NCBI RefSeq assembly: GCF_017916325.1
Contig: NC_090166.1
Location: 599,001 to 663,000, forward strand
DNA length: 64,000 nt
Direction of reading: 5' to 3'
Origin: Leishmania martiniquensis
Taxonomy: Eukaryota; Euglenozoa; Kinetoplastea; Trypanosomatida; Trypanosomatidae
The notes beneath the pieces were generated by a model. The model had not been told where the DNA came from. It made no database searches and saw nothing but the letters and a program-made list of their open reading frames with translations. The translations under genes were made by a program, and so were the position numbers. The first letter of the stretch is position 1, and each line of letters starts with the position of its first letter. This document shows, piece after piece, positions 10,582 to 19,840 of the stretch.

Positions 10582-11568
10582 CTAGCTATCGGGGTTGTCC
10601 GCGTGGCCCTGCGCTGGCAGATCACCACCTGTTTCTCGTGCGGTCGATGCAGAAGGACGAGTCGGCCAGTCGCCAGCTGCTCCTGTCAGCGCCTGCAAAT
10701 CCATGCGCACCTCACTGTCGGGTGCTGGCGCTCCTCCGGATGCGGGCAGGGCCGCCTGCGCCTCTGAGAGGCAGTAAGACGCAGGATCGATACTCGAAGC
10801 TACCGACGCGGGGGCGACCTTGATGTTAAGAGCCTTCAGTGTGTGTCGTGGCAGCGCGATGATGGCGGCACCATGCGGTACCTGTGCAGCCAGTTTAGGG
10901 GGCAGGCTAGCCACTTCCACCAGCACGAGTGAAGGCATGGCCTTGTTCTTGCGCTGCTTCTGCTGGCCGTTGGCATTGTCACCATTCTCAGAGCTCCTGG
11001 TGTGCGAGCAAGCCTCACTGTGATCGTCGCTGACTTCATCCGATGTCCGTTGCGTTGCTCCGGTCTGCTCACTGTCGCCGCCGCTGGTCGGCAGCTGCGA
11101 CGACGACGGGTTCACCTTGTCGTCGTCCCACTCTCCACAGTCGCGGCAGCCCCCCATGGCGCTGCGAGAGCCGCTGGCCTCTGCAGCGTCCTCATCTTCC
11201 TGCACGTCAAACAGAGAGCTGCGGCTAAGCTTTCCAACCGCGGAGAGAGGCAACACCTTCAGTACGAGCGCGGCGGTGTCTCCGCCACTCCTCTGCCTAG
11301 GTGCCGCCGCCGCTGCCACAGCAGTGCTCTTTGCAGAGTATTGGTGAAAACACTTGAGGTCTGTCTTGTGCATGATGATGTCCTTCGCCCTCTCGCTGGC
11401 CATTTTGAGGTTGAACACCTCTGTCCAGTCAGGCGCCACTCCAGGATTTGATCCCGGCACCGTGTTGCTCGAGGTCGTCGTCGATGCCGTCGCGAAAGGG
11501 CCCTTTTCTGCCTCATCGCTATCACAGCTGCCGTACTGATGCACAAGCGCCCCTAGCGACCCCGTATC
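10582..11568 (-). CDS. 328-codon extension in frame after the TAG of the cold-shock gene
   Basis: Directly after the TAG at 11571-11569 the same frame stays open for 328 codons and ends at a TAG at 10584-10582. There is no ATG at the beginning; the first is at 11403, which would give 273 aa. The segment is acidic to mixed, Ser/Ala-rich, with two more ordered stretches (around DWTEVFNLKM and PSLVLVEVASLPPKL). No known domain is recognised. A separate gene is hard to fit, because trypanosomatid genes need a trans-splice acceptor and a 5' UTR between stop and start, and the first open codon here abuts the stop. It could be a readthrough product, the severed C-terminus of a longer protein, an ORF translated from an acceptor inside the upstream gene, or an artefact of one wrong base. 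The coincidence of frame and length argues that it is, or recently was, coding. Confidence 0.5.
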   Translation of the reverse strand, partial: DTGSLGALVHQYGSCDSDEAEKGPFATASTTTSSNTVPGSNPGVAPDWTEVFNLKMASERAKDIIMHKTDLKCFHQYSAKSTAVAAAAAPRQRSGGDTAALVLKVLPLSAVGKLSRSSLFDVQEDEDAAEASGSRSAMGGCRDCGEWDDDKVNPSSSQLPTSGGDSEQTGATQRTSDEVSDDHSEACSHTRSSENGDNANGQQKQRKNKAMPSLVLVEVASLPPKLAAQVPHGAAIIALPRHTLKALNIKVAPASVASSIDPASYCLSEAQAALPASGGAPAPDSEVRMDLQALTGAAGDWPTRPSASTARETGGDLPAQGHADNPDS

Positions 11569-14500
11569 CTAATGCCGGTGGGAGCCGGGGGAGTCTCCGC
11601 TGGGCTGCGCCTCTGCAGCTTCCGATCCTGCAGCACGGCGCTCGCAGCCGCGGCAGACGCAGATCGGGTGGCATTTGTCAGCAGTGATGTCTGTGCGCGC
11701 CGCAACTGCTTCATTGGGCTCATCGACCGCTGCAGCAGTTCCTCCTGCGTCGGCCTCAGTGCTGCGCTCGCGGTGGTCCTTCTCAGTCCTTTGGCAGGCG
11801 CCACAGCCGTAAGAAAAGGCGATGGGCTGTCCATCCGCCCCGTAACGCAAGACAGGGTCTCGGCGCCCGCCAGATGTGCCGGTGAGTGCGGCACCACGCA
11901 TATCACCGCGGTCGCTGTGCATATCCCTCCGACTGCTCCGCAGCGCTTGACTGTGGTCACTGGTGTTGCGATCGCTGCTAAGGACTGGGTTCGTCATGGG
12001 TGTGGATGTCATCGTGGGGTTGTATGACCCACAGCCGTTCGCCTGGTCGCCCTTGCTGCTCGTCATCCCACCGCTACAAAGGGCGATCGGGCTCTCGCTC
12101 AGGTTACTGTCGGACACCTTCACCGGAGACGCGGAGCTTCCTATGGACCTCCGCGCCTCTGCTGTCAGCTGCACACGGGGTTCGCTGGCGTCGCTGTGCC
12201 CCTTCGCCACCACGAAGGCGGTCGGTGCGATGGCGGGTGCACCTGGCTCACCCTGCAACGCCCTCTGGTCCTCGTCTGTCATGGCCCCAAACGGTGCGGT
12301 GATGCTCTCGAGATGAACCACTTCTATCGGCAGTGGGTCGTTGAGCAGGGCTTCTGTGGGTCCTGTGCAGGTCGCCGCCTGGGCGCCGGAGCTGCTCGCC
12401 TTGGGGCCCGTTGCTGGCCCTGCCTTCCGCGGCGTCACGATTGCCATAGATGACAGGGGCCCCATCCTTCGAGGCACGTGCACTACAAAAAGCTCACTCC
12501 GACCCTCGATAGAGTTCGGAATGGCCGGCGAGGGAATCACCGCCATGTCCGTCCACTCCACAGGCCCGCTGCCCACGAGACTCTGCGGGCCGCCGCTGCT
12601 CTCCCCGGCTGCGTCGCCGGCCCGTTGCGCCGCCAGGTGGTGATAGCGAAGCACAGTGGCTGCGGTCGGAGTCACCTTGTACAGGGGCGGCCGCACGAGC
12701 GCTTCCAGCGATAGCGGCTTCTTCCACTCAGGGCCAAGCGGGACGACATCGACCGCCTGCACTGTATTCATCAGTACGGCTACACTGAACCGCACGACGG
12801 TGCCCGGCACAAAGACGCGGAAGCCGTCCATGGAAATGCACGAGTGGTGCACAAAAATGTCACCCAGCTGCGCCGGCTCGCGCTCAAGCCTGCCGAAATC
12901 CGCGAACGGTGGCCGGCGGCTATGTCCGCCGTCACTGGTGCCCTCATGGGCTGCCGGCGAAGCAACAGCATCCTCAGCAGATGTTTCCTTCGCCGCCGCC
13001 ATGTGAAGATACCATTGCATCGTGCTGTACACAACAGTCCCGTGCGCCTTACCGGTTGACGTCATATCCGTCATGGCAGGGGCAGTGACATCAGCGTTCT
13101 CAGCGTCTTTCATGCCTGTCCGTGCAGCAGGAGCCGCTGCGCCATTGCCGCCCTCGCTGAAGGCGCCTGCAGCCACTAAAGATTGTGGTATGCCGATGTC
13201 GTCCTCCTTGGCGGGCTCGCTCACAGCCGAGAACGGCGCGGTGCTACGGTCGTCTGGTCGCGACGCGCCCTCGTCTACTGACGACTTCTGCGGCCGCTGC
13301 TGCTTGCCGTGCTCAAAGTCAGCCTCCTCGACCCCTTGCAATGGCGTGCGCTCGCCGGGCGTGGCGGCAACCGCAGCCCTCTCCCCCTCGAGCGTCTGCT
13401 GCATCCCGTGCTCCGCATCTGCGCGGCGAGTGCAGGCGCTCTCGCACGCGTGGAAGTCAAGACTTAGCCGGTGCGTGCAAGTGAGGAAGCCGAAGCCACG
13501 CAGTGGATTGTAGCGCTTTACGATGCCCTCGTACCAGGCGCCAACCTCGAAGTTCGCGCCGTTTTTGGGCTCTGCATGTGCACTGCTCGCTAAGGTGTGA
13601 GTAGCAGCACCGCTCTGGCTTCTTGCGTGATCGCTGTCGCCTCCCTGCTGGTGCCGGCCACCATTGTGACCGTTGACGGTAGCAGAAGTGCTGTTGTTTC
13701 CGGCGGCCGGTGTGGTAGCGCTTCTTCGACTTCCTTGCGCATTGCCGGCACAGGCCGATGGCTTCACAGTAGGCTGTGCCTGCGCAGCTACTGTCCGCGG
13801 TGGCGAAGGGAGACTGGTCTGGCCCTGCTGCGGGGGTCCTGCAAAGGGGGGATGCATGCCAGGCGACGGCTGCGGCATGGCCGCAGCGCCACAATGGTAG
13901 TACATCCCGAAGGGGTGGAGCGGCGCAGCCATGGATGCGAGCGAGGCCGCTGAGACAGGCGATGTCACATGCGTGCCACTGGTAGACTCTTTCATCGTAG
14001 CCGTCGGGGGCGGAGGTGGCGCCAGGTGGTAGAGGTTGAGCTTTGACTTCTCCAGCGATCCGGCATGCGCTGCTGCTGTGTTGCTACTAACTTTACCGCC
14101 ACCACCGTGACGTGCCACAGCTGCAGCCGCTATTGTGCCTCGCTTCTGCGCTTCGGGGTAGCGGATGTAGGCGTCGGGTTTACGGATCGGCTGCAATGTC
14201 GACGCGGTATCCCAGCTGATAGTGCTGCTGGCCTGAGGCGCTTGCGAGAACGGTTCTGTGGATGGCCAGTGAGGCGGCAGGGCAACAGGACTGATTAGCT
14301 GACGCTGATTTGGGGGTGTGGGAATCATCTGCCCAGCTGCGTTGCCTCCGCTACCGCTGAAAAACTGCATCAGGTTGGCATTCATTGCGTCCGTCGCCAC
14401 AGCGCTGCCGACGGCCGGCGAATCGGTCAGCCCTCCAGGCTCGGCGGACCTCGGAGGCGCAGAGTACATGAAGTCGTGCAAGGGCGGCGCGCTATGCTGC

Positions 14501-15351
14501 TGCTGGTACTGCTGGAGGAGAATCTGCAAAAAGTGCGGTCGAACCATGACGAACTCGTTCTCGTTGACGGCGGTGGCGCTGCAGGTAATGTTACCACTAG
14601 CGCCCGAGCCGGGCCTATCACTGCACTGATGCACCAGCTGCTGTTGTGAGCTTGCCGCTCCGACGCCGCCGTTGATGGGCCCTGCCTCTGCTGCTGTCGC
14701 CAAACCACTGTCGCCGCACATCGTGGCCCCGGAGAGCCCTCCAGTGAAATCCGCGTACGCACCGCTGCTGCAGTTGAGACCGAAGACAAACTTTGAGGTC
14801 GTCACCGAAGACGACGGGGGCGCCTGTGCAGTGCTGCAACTGCCACCTCCGCCCGGAAGACAGTTCACCTTCGCTGGCAGCGGCCAGAGCATACCCCCGC
14901 TAGTCTGGCCGTGCTGCTGCGAGCAGTCTAACTTTGCGTTGCGCTTCTGACGGTCCTTTCGGTCATCCGCGGGGTGCGGTAGTGAGGTGGCGACTGCAGC
15001 GGTCCTGGCCATGTCAAGATTCTGAAAGGCAGAAGCTGCCGGTATCTGCAACGGCTGCTGCAGTTGGCTTGCATTGGTGGTGAAAGAGGCCAGAGATGGT
15101 GCCGCGCCAGGCACATGTGAGAAGTCCGACCAGCAATCCGCACCGATAGGGGTTCCTCGAGAGGACAGGTCACTAAACGGCACATAAGGAATCTGTGTGC
15201 CCCAGGGGGGCCGGCTTAACCCATGGAAGCCGCCGTCGTCATTCGAGTTGAGGTGGGCTGCCGACTGGATGGCAACTTGATGACTATCAGAAAAAAAGCG
15301 CTTGTGGCCCCCACGGTCACTGCCGCGGGTATTGTGCTCAGGCAAGCTCAT
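11569..15351 (-). CDS. Cold-shock-domain protein with ~200-residue insert in the CSD (1260 aa)
   Basis: Predicted RNA- or DNA-binding protein. Residues 1-600 are low-complexity, rich in Ser, Ala, Gln and Pro. The cold-shock domain begins with strand 1 (WYEGIVKRYNP) and RNP1-like RGFGFL (618-623). It is interrupted by about 200 disordered residues and resumes with the RNP2-like DIFVHHS (from 831), then GTVVRFSV and the closing VQAVDVVPLG strand. A cysteine cluster follows near the C-terminus: GCGACQ at about 1181-1186 and CHPICVCRGC at about 1226-1236, possibly metal binding. The ATG at 15351 lies 19-20 nt behind a textbook pyrimidine tract and AG. It is paralogous to the genes at 30664-32268 and 35311-37200 and is much longer than either. 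The stop is TAG, followed in frame by 328 more open codons. The CSD assignment is strong from both RNP motifs; the biological role is inferred. Confidence 0.88.
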   Translation of the reverse strand: MSLPEHNTRGSDRGGHKRFFSDSHQVAIQSAAHLNSNDDGGFHGLSRPPWGTQIPYVPFSDLSSRGTPIGADCWSDFSHVPGAAPSLASFTTNASQLQQPLQIPAASAFQNLDMARTAAVATSLPHPADDRKDRQKRNAKLDCSQQHGQTSGGMLWPLPAKVNCLPGGGGSCSTAQAPPSSSVTTSKFVFGLNCSSGAYADFTGGLSGATMCGDSGLATAAEAGPINGGVGAASSQQQLVHQCSDRPGSGASGNITCSATAVNENEFVMVRPHFLQILLQQYQQQHSAPPLHDFMYSAPPRSAEPGGLTDSPAVGSAVATDAMNANLMQFFSGSGGNAAGQMIPTPPNQRQLISPVALPPHWPSTEPFSQAPQASSTISWDTASTLQPIRKPDAYIRYPEAQKRGTIAAAAVARHGGGGKVSSNTAAAHAGSLEKSKLNLYHLAPPPPPTATMKESTSGTHVTSPVSAASLASMAAPLHPFGMYYHCGAAAMPQPSPGMHPPFAGPPQQGQTSLPSPPRTVAAQAQPTVKPSACAGNAQGSRRSATTPAAGNNSTSATVNGHNGGRHQQGGDSDHARSQSGAATHTLASSAHAEPKNGANFEVGAWYEGIVKRYNPLRGFGFLTCTHRLSLDFHACESACTRRADAEHGMQQTLEGERAAVAATPGERTPLQGVEEADFEHGKQQRPQKSSVDEGASRPDDRSTAPFSAVSEPAKEDDIGIPQSLVAAGAFSEGGNGAAAPAARTGMKDAENADVTAPAMTDMTSTGKAHGTVVYSTMQWYLHMAAAKETSAEDAVASPAAHEGTSDGGHSRRPPFADFGRLEREPAQLGDIFVHHSCISMDGFRVFVPGTVVRFSVAVLMNTVQAVDVVPLGPEWKKPLSLEALVRPPLYKVTPTAATVLRYHHLAAQRAGDAAGESSGGPQSLVGSGPVEWTDMAVIPSPAIPNSIEGRSELFVVHVPRRMGPLSSMAIVTPRKAGPATGPKASSSGAQAATCTGPTEALLNDPLPIEVVHLESITAPFGAMTDEDQRALQGEPGAPAIAPTAFVVAKGHSDASEPRVQLTAEARRSIGSSASPVKVSDSNLSESPIALCSGGMTSSKGDQANGCGSYNPTMTSTPMTNPVLSSDRNTSDHSQALRSSRRDMHSDRGDMRGAALTGTSGGRRDPVLRYGADGQPIAFSYGCGACQRTEKDHRERSTEADAGGTAAAVDEPNEAVAARTDITADKCHPICVCRGCERRAAGSEAAEAQPSGDSPGSHRH

Positions 15352-15370
15352 TCTCGGCGTGACGAAGACC

Positions 15371-15420
15371 CTGAAAGAAGAGAAGAAAGGTGTGTAAGGG
15401 GGAAAGAGGGGGAGGGGGTC
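15371..15420 (-). promoter_or_regulatory. Spliced-leader acceptor for the 1260-aa cold-shock gene
   Basis: In sense orientation a nearly pure C/T tract (about 15420 to 15373) ends in an AG at 15372-15371, with the ATG 19 nt further on at 15351. This is the clearest trans-splice acceptor in the window and supports the chosen start. It also implies that most of the 15-kb spacer upstream belongs to the 3' UTR or spacer of the previous gene. Confidence 0.65.
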
Positions 15421-15613
15421 AGCTCAGCAGCCGTCGAACGCGAAGGAGAAAAAAAAGGGCGGAAGAGGTCAATATGACTGCAAGAGACGCGCGCCAACGT
15501 CGACTTTCCAATCAGCGCACAGGGCGCCGCAGCGTGTGGAGAGTCGTATGCGGGGGAGGGTGAGAGAAAAAAGGGCAGGAAGGGAGAAGGACAGAGAATC
15601 GCAACAGAGGCGT

Positions 15614-15628
15614 AATATATATATATAT
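15614..15628. repeat. (TA)n microsatellite
   Basis: Alternating AT run just upstream of the 1260-aa cold-shock gene. Confidence 0.9.
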
Positions 15629-18600
15629 GTACACAGACGGTGTGAAGAGGGGGGAATCAAACAAGCAGGCGGGAGAGCCTCCGAAATGGTCAAGCGGCAC
15701 ACACACGCAGAGAGACAGGGAAGGGGGAGGGAGGGGAAAGAGAAAGCTCAGGAAGACTGAACAACGACACAGACGCACACGCGGCTCAGTGATCGGGGAA
15801 ATAATAGAGAACGTGAAATTTAAAAAAGGGGGGGTGAGGTGGGGACCGTGACAGGAACAGAGGGGGGGGCTTAAAGAGAAAAAAGAGGCGTGTGAAACAG
15901 GAAGACGGAAAAAAGGCAAGCGATCAAAAATCGGAGGAGGTGCGCACGTACGCAAGAGGGAGAGAGCCTGTGAGGTGAGGTGAGGTGGGGGGCGTAATAG
16001 GGGGCGAGGGGGGGAGGCGGCAGCACTTGGGGATCGATATAAGAACGAAGTTCACCGAGGAAGACACAAAGAAGGGGCGAGGTGGCAAACAAGAAAAGAA
16101 GGGGGGAAGAAACGTACTTCGATGTCTTTCACGCAGTCCTGCGCCCCGCCGACTGAGATGTTCGGCTTCGCTTTGCGATGTGTTTGATTCAGCAGCGACG
16201 AACCGCTGCGCAGGGCGGAAGAGGTGAAGAGAAAAAATGGAGAAATCCAAAAGCAAAAGTGGGCCGCACCTCACCCGAACACAAGCCCGAGGGCAGAGCC
16301 TCCGTGACGATGCGAAAGGTGGAGGAGGAGGGGGCGGGGAGAGGGGAGAGGGTGGTGTGCGGTACAAGAGATGTGGTGACAACGAGAGGCGTCCCCCCAA
16401 AAAAAAAAGATGAGAAGGGGCACACACAACCGCCCAAACAACACAGACCGAAGCAACAACAAAAGAAAAAAAGAGAGGGGGAGGGGGCGGCACAAAGTAA
16501 CTCCCCGGAAGAGGGAGGGAACGAGAAGTGATCGAAGTGCGCAGAAGGGCTTCGTTGGCGCTACGCGGCGGGCCGACGCCCGACAATCAAGCCCGCGCAC
16601 GCCGACGCACACGTCGGCAATGCAAGTAGGAGGAGGAGGGAGGGAGGGGGCAGAAAGAGAGAGAGAGAGAGGCGGTACGCGCAGGAGGAAAAGCGTAGCC
16701 GGGCAGCACACAAGCACAAACGAACAGCGAAGTGTCAAAAATGGAACAGCAGAGGAATAACAGCAACGAAGACAGAATTCTCAGCACACACACACACAAT
16801 GCACAAGAAAATTCCGAGGAACAGCTCGTTTAAGCGCACACTTCCGTAAGACGACACACAGTTAGATGGCGAAGATGCGGTAAGGGGGAGGGATGAGGGG
16901 GGAAGGGAAAGGGTCTCGCTTTCGTGTTTCCGCTGGGAAGGGGGAGAGGGGAGGTGACGGAGGAGGAGGAGCCGCGTTTCGTTCCGCCAGTGAACGATGA
17001 AAAAAAAAACGATAAAATGTTCAGCAAAGGTGAGCCCAACTGCCCCACTTCAAGAACGCTAAACAGGTTTGAAGAAAAGAAACCGCGCACAGAATCGCAC
17101 ACGCAGAGAAATAAAAGATGCGCTTCCGACAGGATCTGTGGTGGATGGGCGGAGCGAGTTAAAGAAAGGAAGAGAAAGGGGACCAGATGGTAAAAAGAAA
17201 TCAGAGAGCGATGCGCGCCGACCGATGACCGCAGGTGGAGGTGATGGTGAGAAAGAGGGGGAGGGGGTTGTGCGGGTACGAAGCAAGTGAGCACAGGAAA
17301 AGCAGCAGTCTGGACACGAAACACGACGCAGTGAAAAGGCGAAGGCCCCAACGAAAACGGTAAAGCGTACGCGATGCTGCGTCCAACGAGAGAGGGCCGC
17401 TGGTAAGGCTGTATATGAGCGAGAGGGACAAAAGAGAGAGAGAGCAAGCGAGTGGGTGAAAAGGCACCTGAGGGAAAATGAAAAGGTGCCACGGGGACAG
17501 TGCGTCAGAGAGGCCGACACACTAATCTTTTTTGTCTAGTTCGCCCGTCTCTCCTATCGAAGCAAGCACCTCCCGTCCTTTCCGCGCTGGCCGTTTCTCG
17601 TCAGGCATATGTGCGCACACGCCCCCTAAACAGACGTCTTGTCGGCAAAAGGCGACGGCGAAGGGTGGGAGTACAAGGATAGAGAGCTTTGGGCAGTGGT
17701 TAGGTCCGCAGGCAGGCACGCACGCTCGCCTCGCTACGAAACAAAGTGGCTACAACTGAAGAACAGAGACGCCGAAACTGTTTATAAATATGGAAAAAAA
17801 AAGGAAGCCAAAGAGACCGTGAAATAGCTCGGCTGAACGGTGTGCGGATCTGCGGCGCTGGCCGGCGTGGCTGATCCCTACGTGGCGAAAGAAGAGAGCC
17901 GGCAAGCGCCGAAAGAGAAGACACTCGCGCTGTGGATAGGGAAAGGACCGAAAGAAAACAAGTTGACAGCAGACAAACAACGGAACAAGAAAAAATAAAG
18001 CAAGAACGAAATCGACGGTCGTGTCAGAGTGCGTGCACTACAAGGTTGTGATATGGATAGATGCAGGAGGACTGCAGACGCCTACACGAAAGGGACAGAG
18101 ACTCAGCGCTTCCAAAAAAAAAAAGAAGTGAGGGAAGGGAACGTGAAAGGGGGAGGGCGTCACACACACACAGCGACACAAGCACGCACAGAGCGACCTG
18201 ATGCCGAACGAGAGACAGAAAAATGCGGCACACCGCCAAATGGACCGTAAAAAAAAATGGCTGGGTAACCTTTTTCTCTCTTACACAAACAGAAAGCACC
18301 GCCTTCGCACGCAACGAGCAAAGGTGATGGAAGAAAGGGAGGGAGGGAGAGGCGTTTCTGCGAGCCTGCCCGCTCGCGTTTGAGGATGCCGGTGCACGAA
18401 TGTGTGAGCGGCGTGAAGTGCGGAAGAGCTCCCACTGAAAGAAGAGGGGAGGGGGTGAGGCAAAGGGCTGCACGGAAAAAATGGGGTCTGCACATCCCCC
18501 GGACACTCGAAAGCTTCAAGTTCCTGTCACGAAAAAAAGGAAGTCAGGTGGGAAGAAAGAGAGAAGTAAGAGAGAGAGCGACAGTGTTGGCAAAGGGGTG

Positions 18601-19249
18601 CGGAGGTGAAGTGGTGAGAATGGGTGGAGAGGGAGTGGTGATTGTGTGGGTGCATCGATCGCCGCAGCACACGCGATGGAACGCAAGCACATGAGATTGG
18701 AAAGAGAAAGAGGAAGTGAGGGGAGCAGGTGGCGTACAAGGGATGGCTCAGAATAAGAGGGTGTCGGTGTCACACACATGCCAGCCATAAAGGGTGATGC
18801 GCTGCAACAGACCGGCAAGCGCATCTGCCCAAGCAACGCTGTCGACAAGACATGCACTCGCGCCTCAGTGGTGTCAAACGGAGGCCACACGAGGAGAGAT
18901 ACGCACACCATGAGCGCGGCGAGACGCCTTCAGGCGCCAGCAGAGTATAGCGAGCCCGGCCATGCGAGACGCCCGCGATCATCTCGCACCGAGATGACGC
19001 TGCTTAGCATCAGCAGCGTCCTAGTCAAAGACGGCTTCTTTACTTTTTTTCTTTTAGAAACGATTGTCTTCGGCAAAGTGCAGCGTTTTCGTTCCTTATT
19101 TCGCTTTCCGTACCAAAGAAGTGTACAACAGACACGGAAAGCAGAAAGATGATTTCACAGAAACAGAAGAAAAGCAAAAATAGGGAAAAAATCGCATCTC
19201 GGCAGGCAACACGCAACATGCGCAGCGGCACTGACGCACACGAGCCTTC

Positions 19250-19262
19250 GGGGGGGGGGGGG
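19250..19262. repeat. G13 homopolymer
   Basis: Thirteen consecutive G on the plus strand (C13 in sense orientation), about 290 nt left of the 290-bp repeat copy and close to the shift from purine-biased to balanced GC-rich sequence. Confidence 0.85.
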
Positions 19263-19550
19263 TACGGAAGCGTGCGAGCTGTGCACTGCACGATGGGCGA
19301 AAAAACAAAGGCAGATAATCCGGAGCACTGCCTGCGTGGCCCACTCTCACTCTCACCCTTCAGCAGGATCATGCGCTTGCAAGCCCACACCGCTCACCTA
19401 CATCTGCGGCACCCCACCGTGGAAGCAGCGACGTGGGTCTTGCGGGTTGGAGACACCCCAGGCGCGCGCCGCAAGCCAGTCACCCCCAGGCCAGCGCCCT
19501 CGCTATGCACCCGGCACCCGTGCCGCATCTGCCCCACTCTCGCGTCTGCA

Positions 19551-19840
19551 AGATGCCGCACATGTCGCACACCCGCGCACTATCACCCGTGGAGGTGCAG
19601 TCCCTCACGCCCTTGCACCCGGTCGCACGCCTCACGACGGCACGGCTGTCGCAGCGGGCGGACCTCGCCGCCTTCCCTCCCCATTCCCACCGGTGTGGCC
19701 GGAGGGCCGCCTGCAGGGGTGGCTTGGCCGCGAGTGCAGCGGCAGGCGGGGGGCGCTGCCATGCCTCGGTGGCCGCAGCGGCGCTCGCCCCGCACGTGAG
19801 CCCGCCCTCCGTTGACCGCAGGGGGCCTGGACGCGTCGAT
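19551..19840. repeat. Dispersed 290-bp repeat, copy 1
   Basis: Matches 62521-62810 base for base in the same orientation, with one difference (A at 19607, G in the other copy). Both edges are sharp: flanking sequences are unrelated. It is GC-rich and non-coding, although it leaves open frames on both strands in both copies. The best guess is a recent copy of, or a fragment of, a SIDER-type retroposon. No poly-A tail or target-site duplication could be identified. Confidence 0.9.

Noticed and set aside
10178..10585. 135-codon frame on the plus strand
   Set aside because: It starts with GTG, is antisense to the unit, and GC content at its third codon positions is not clearly higher than at first positions.
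15924..16586. 220-codon frame on the minus strand
   Set aside because: It consists of Pro/Ser/Leu/Phe runs from C/T-rich simple sequence; similar frames occur all over the spacers and none has a motif.
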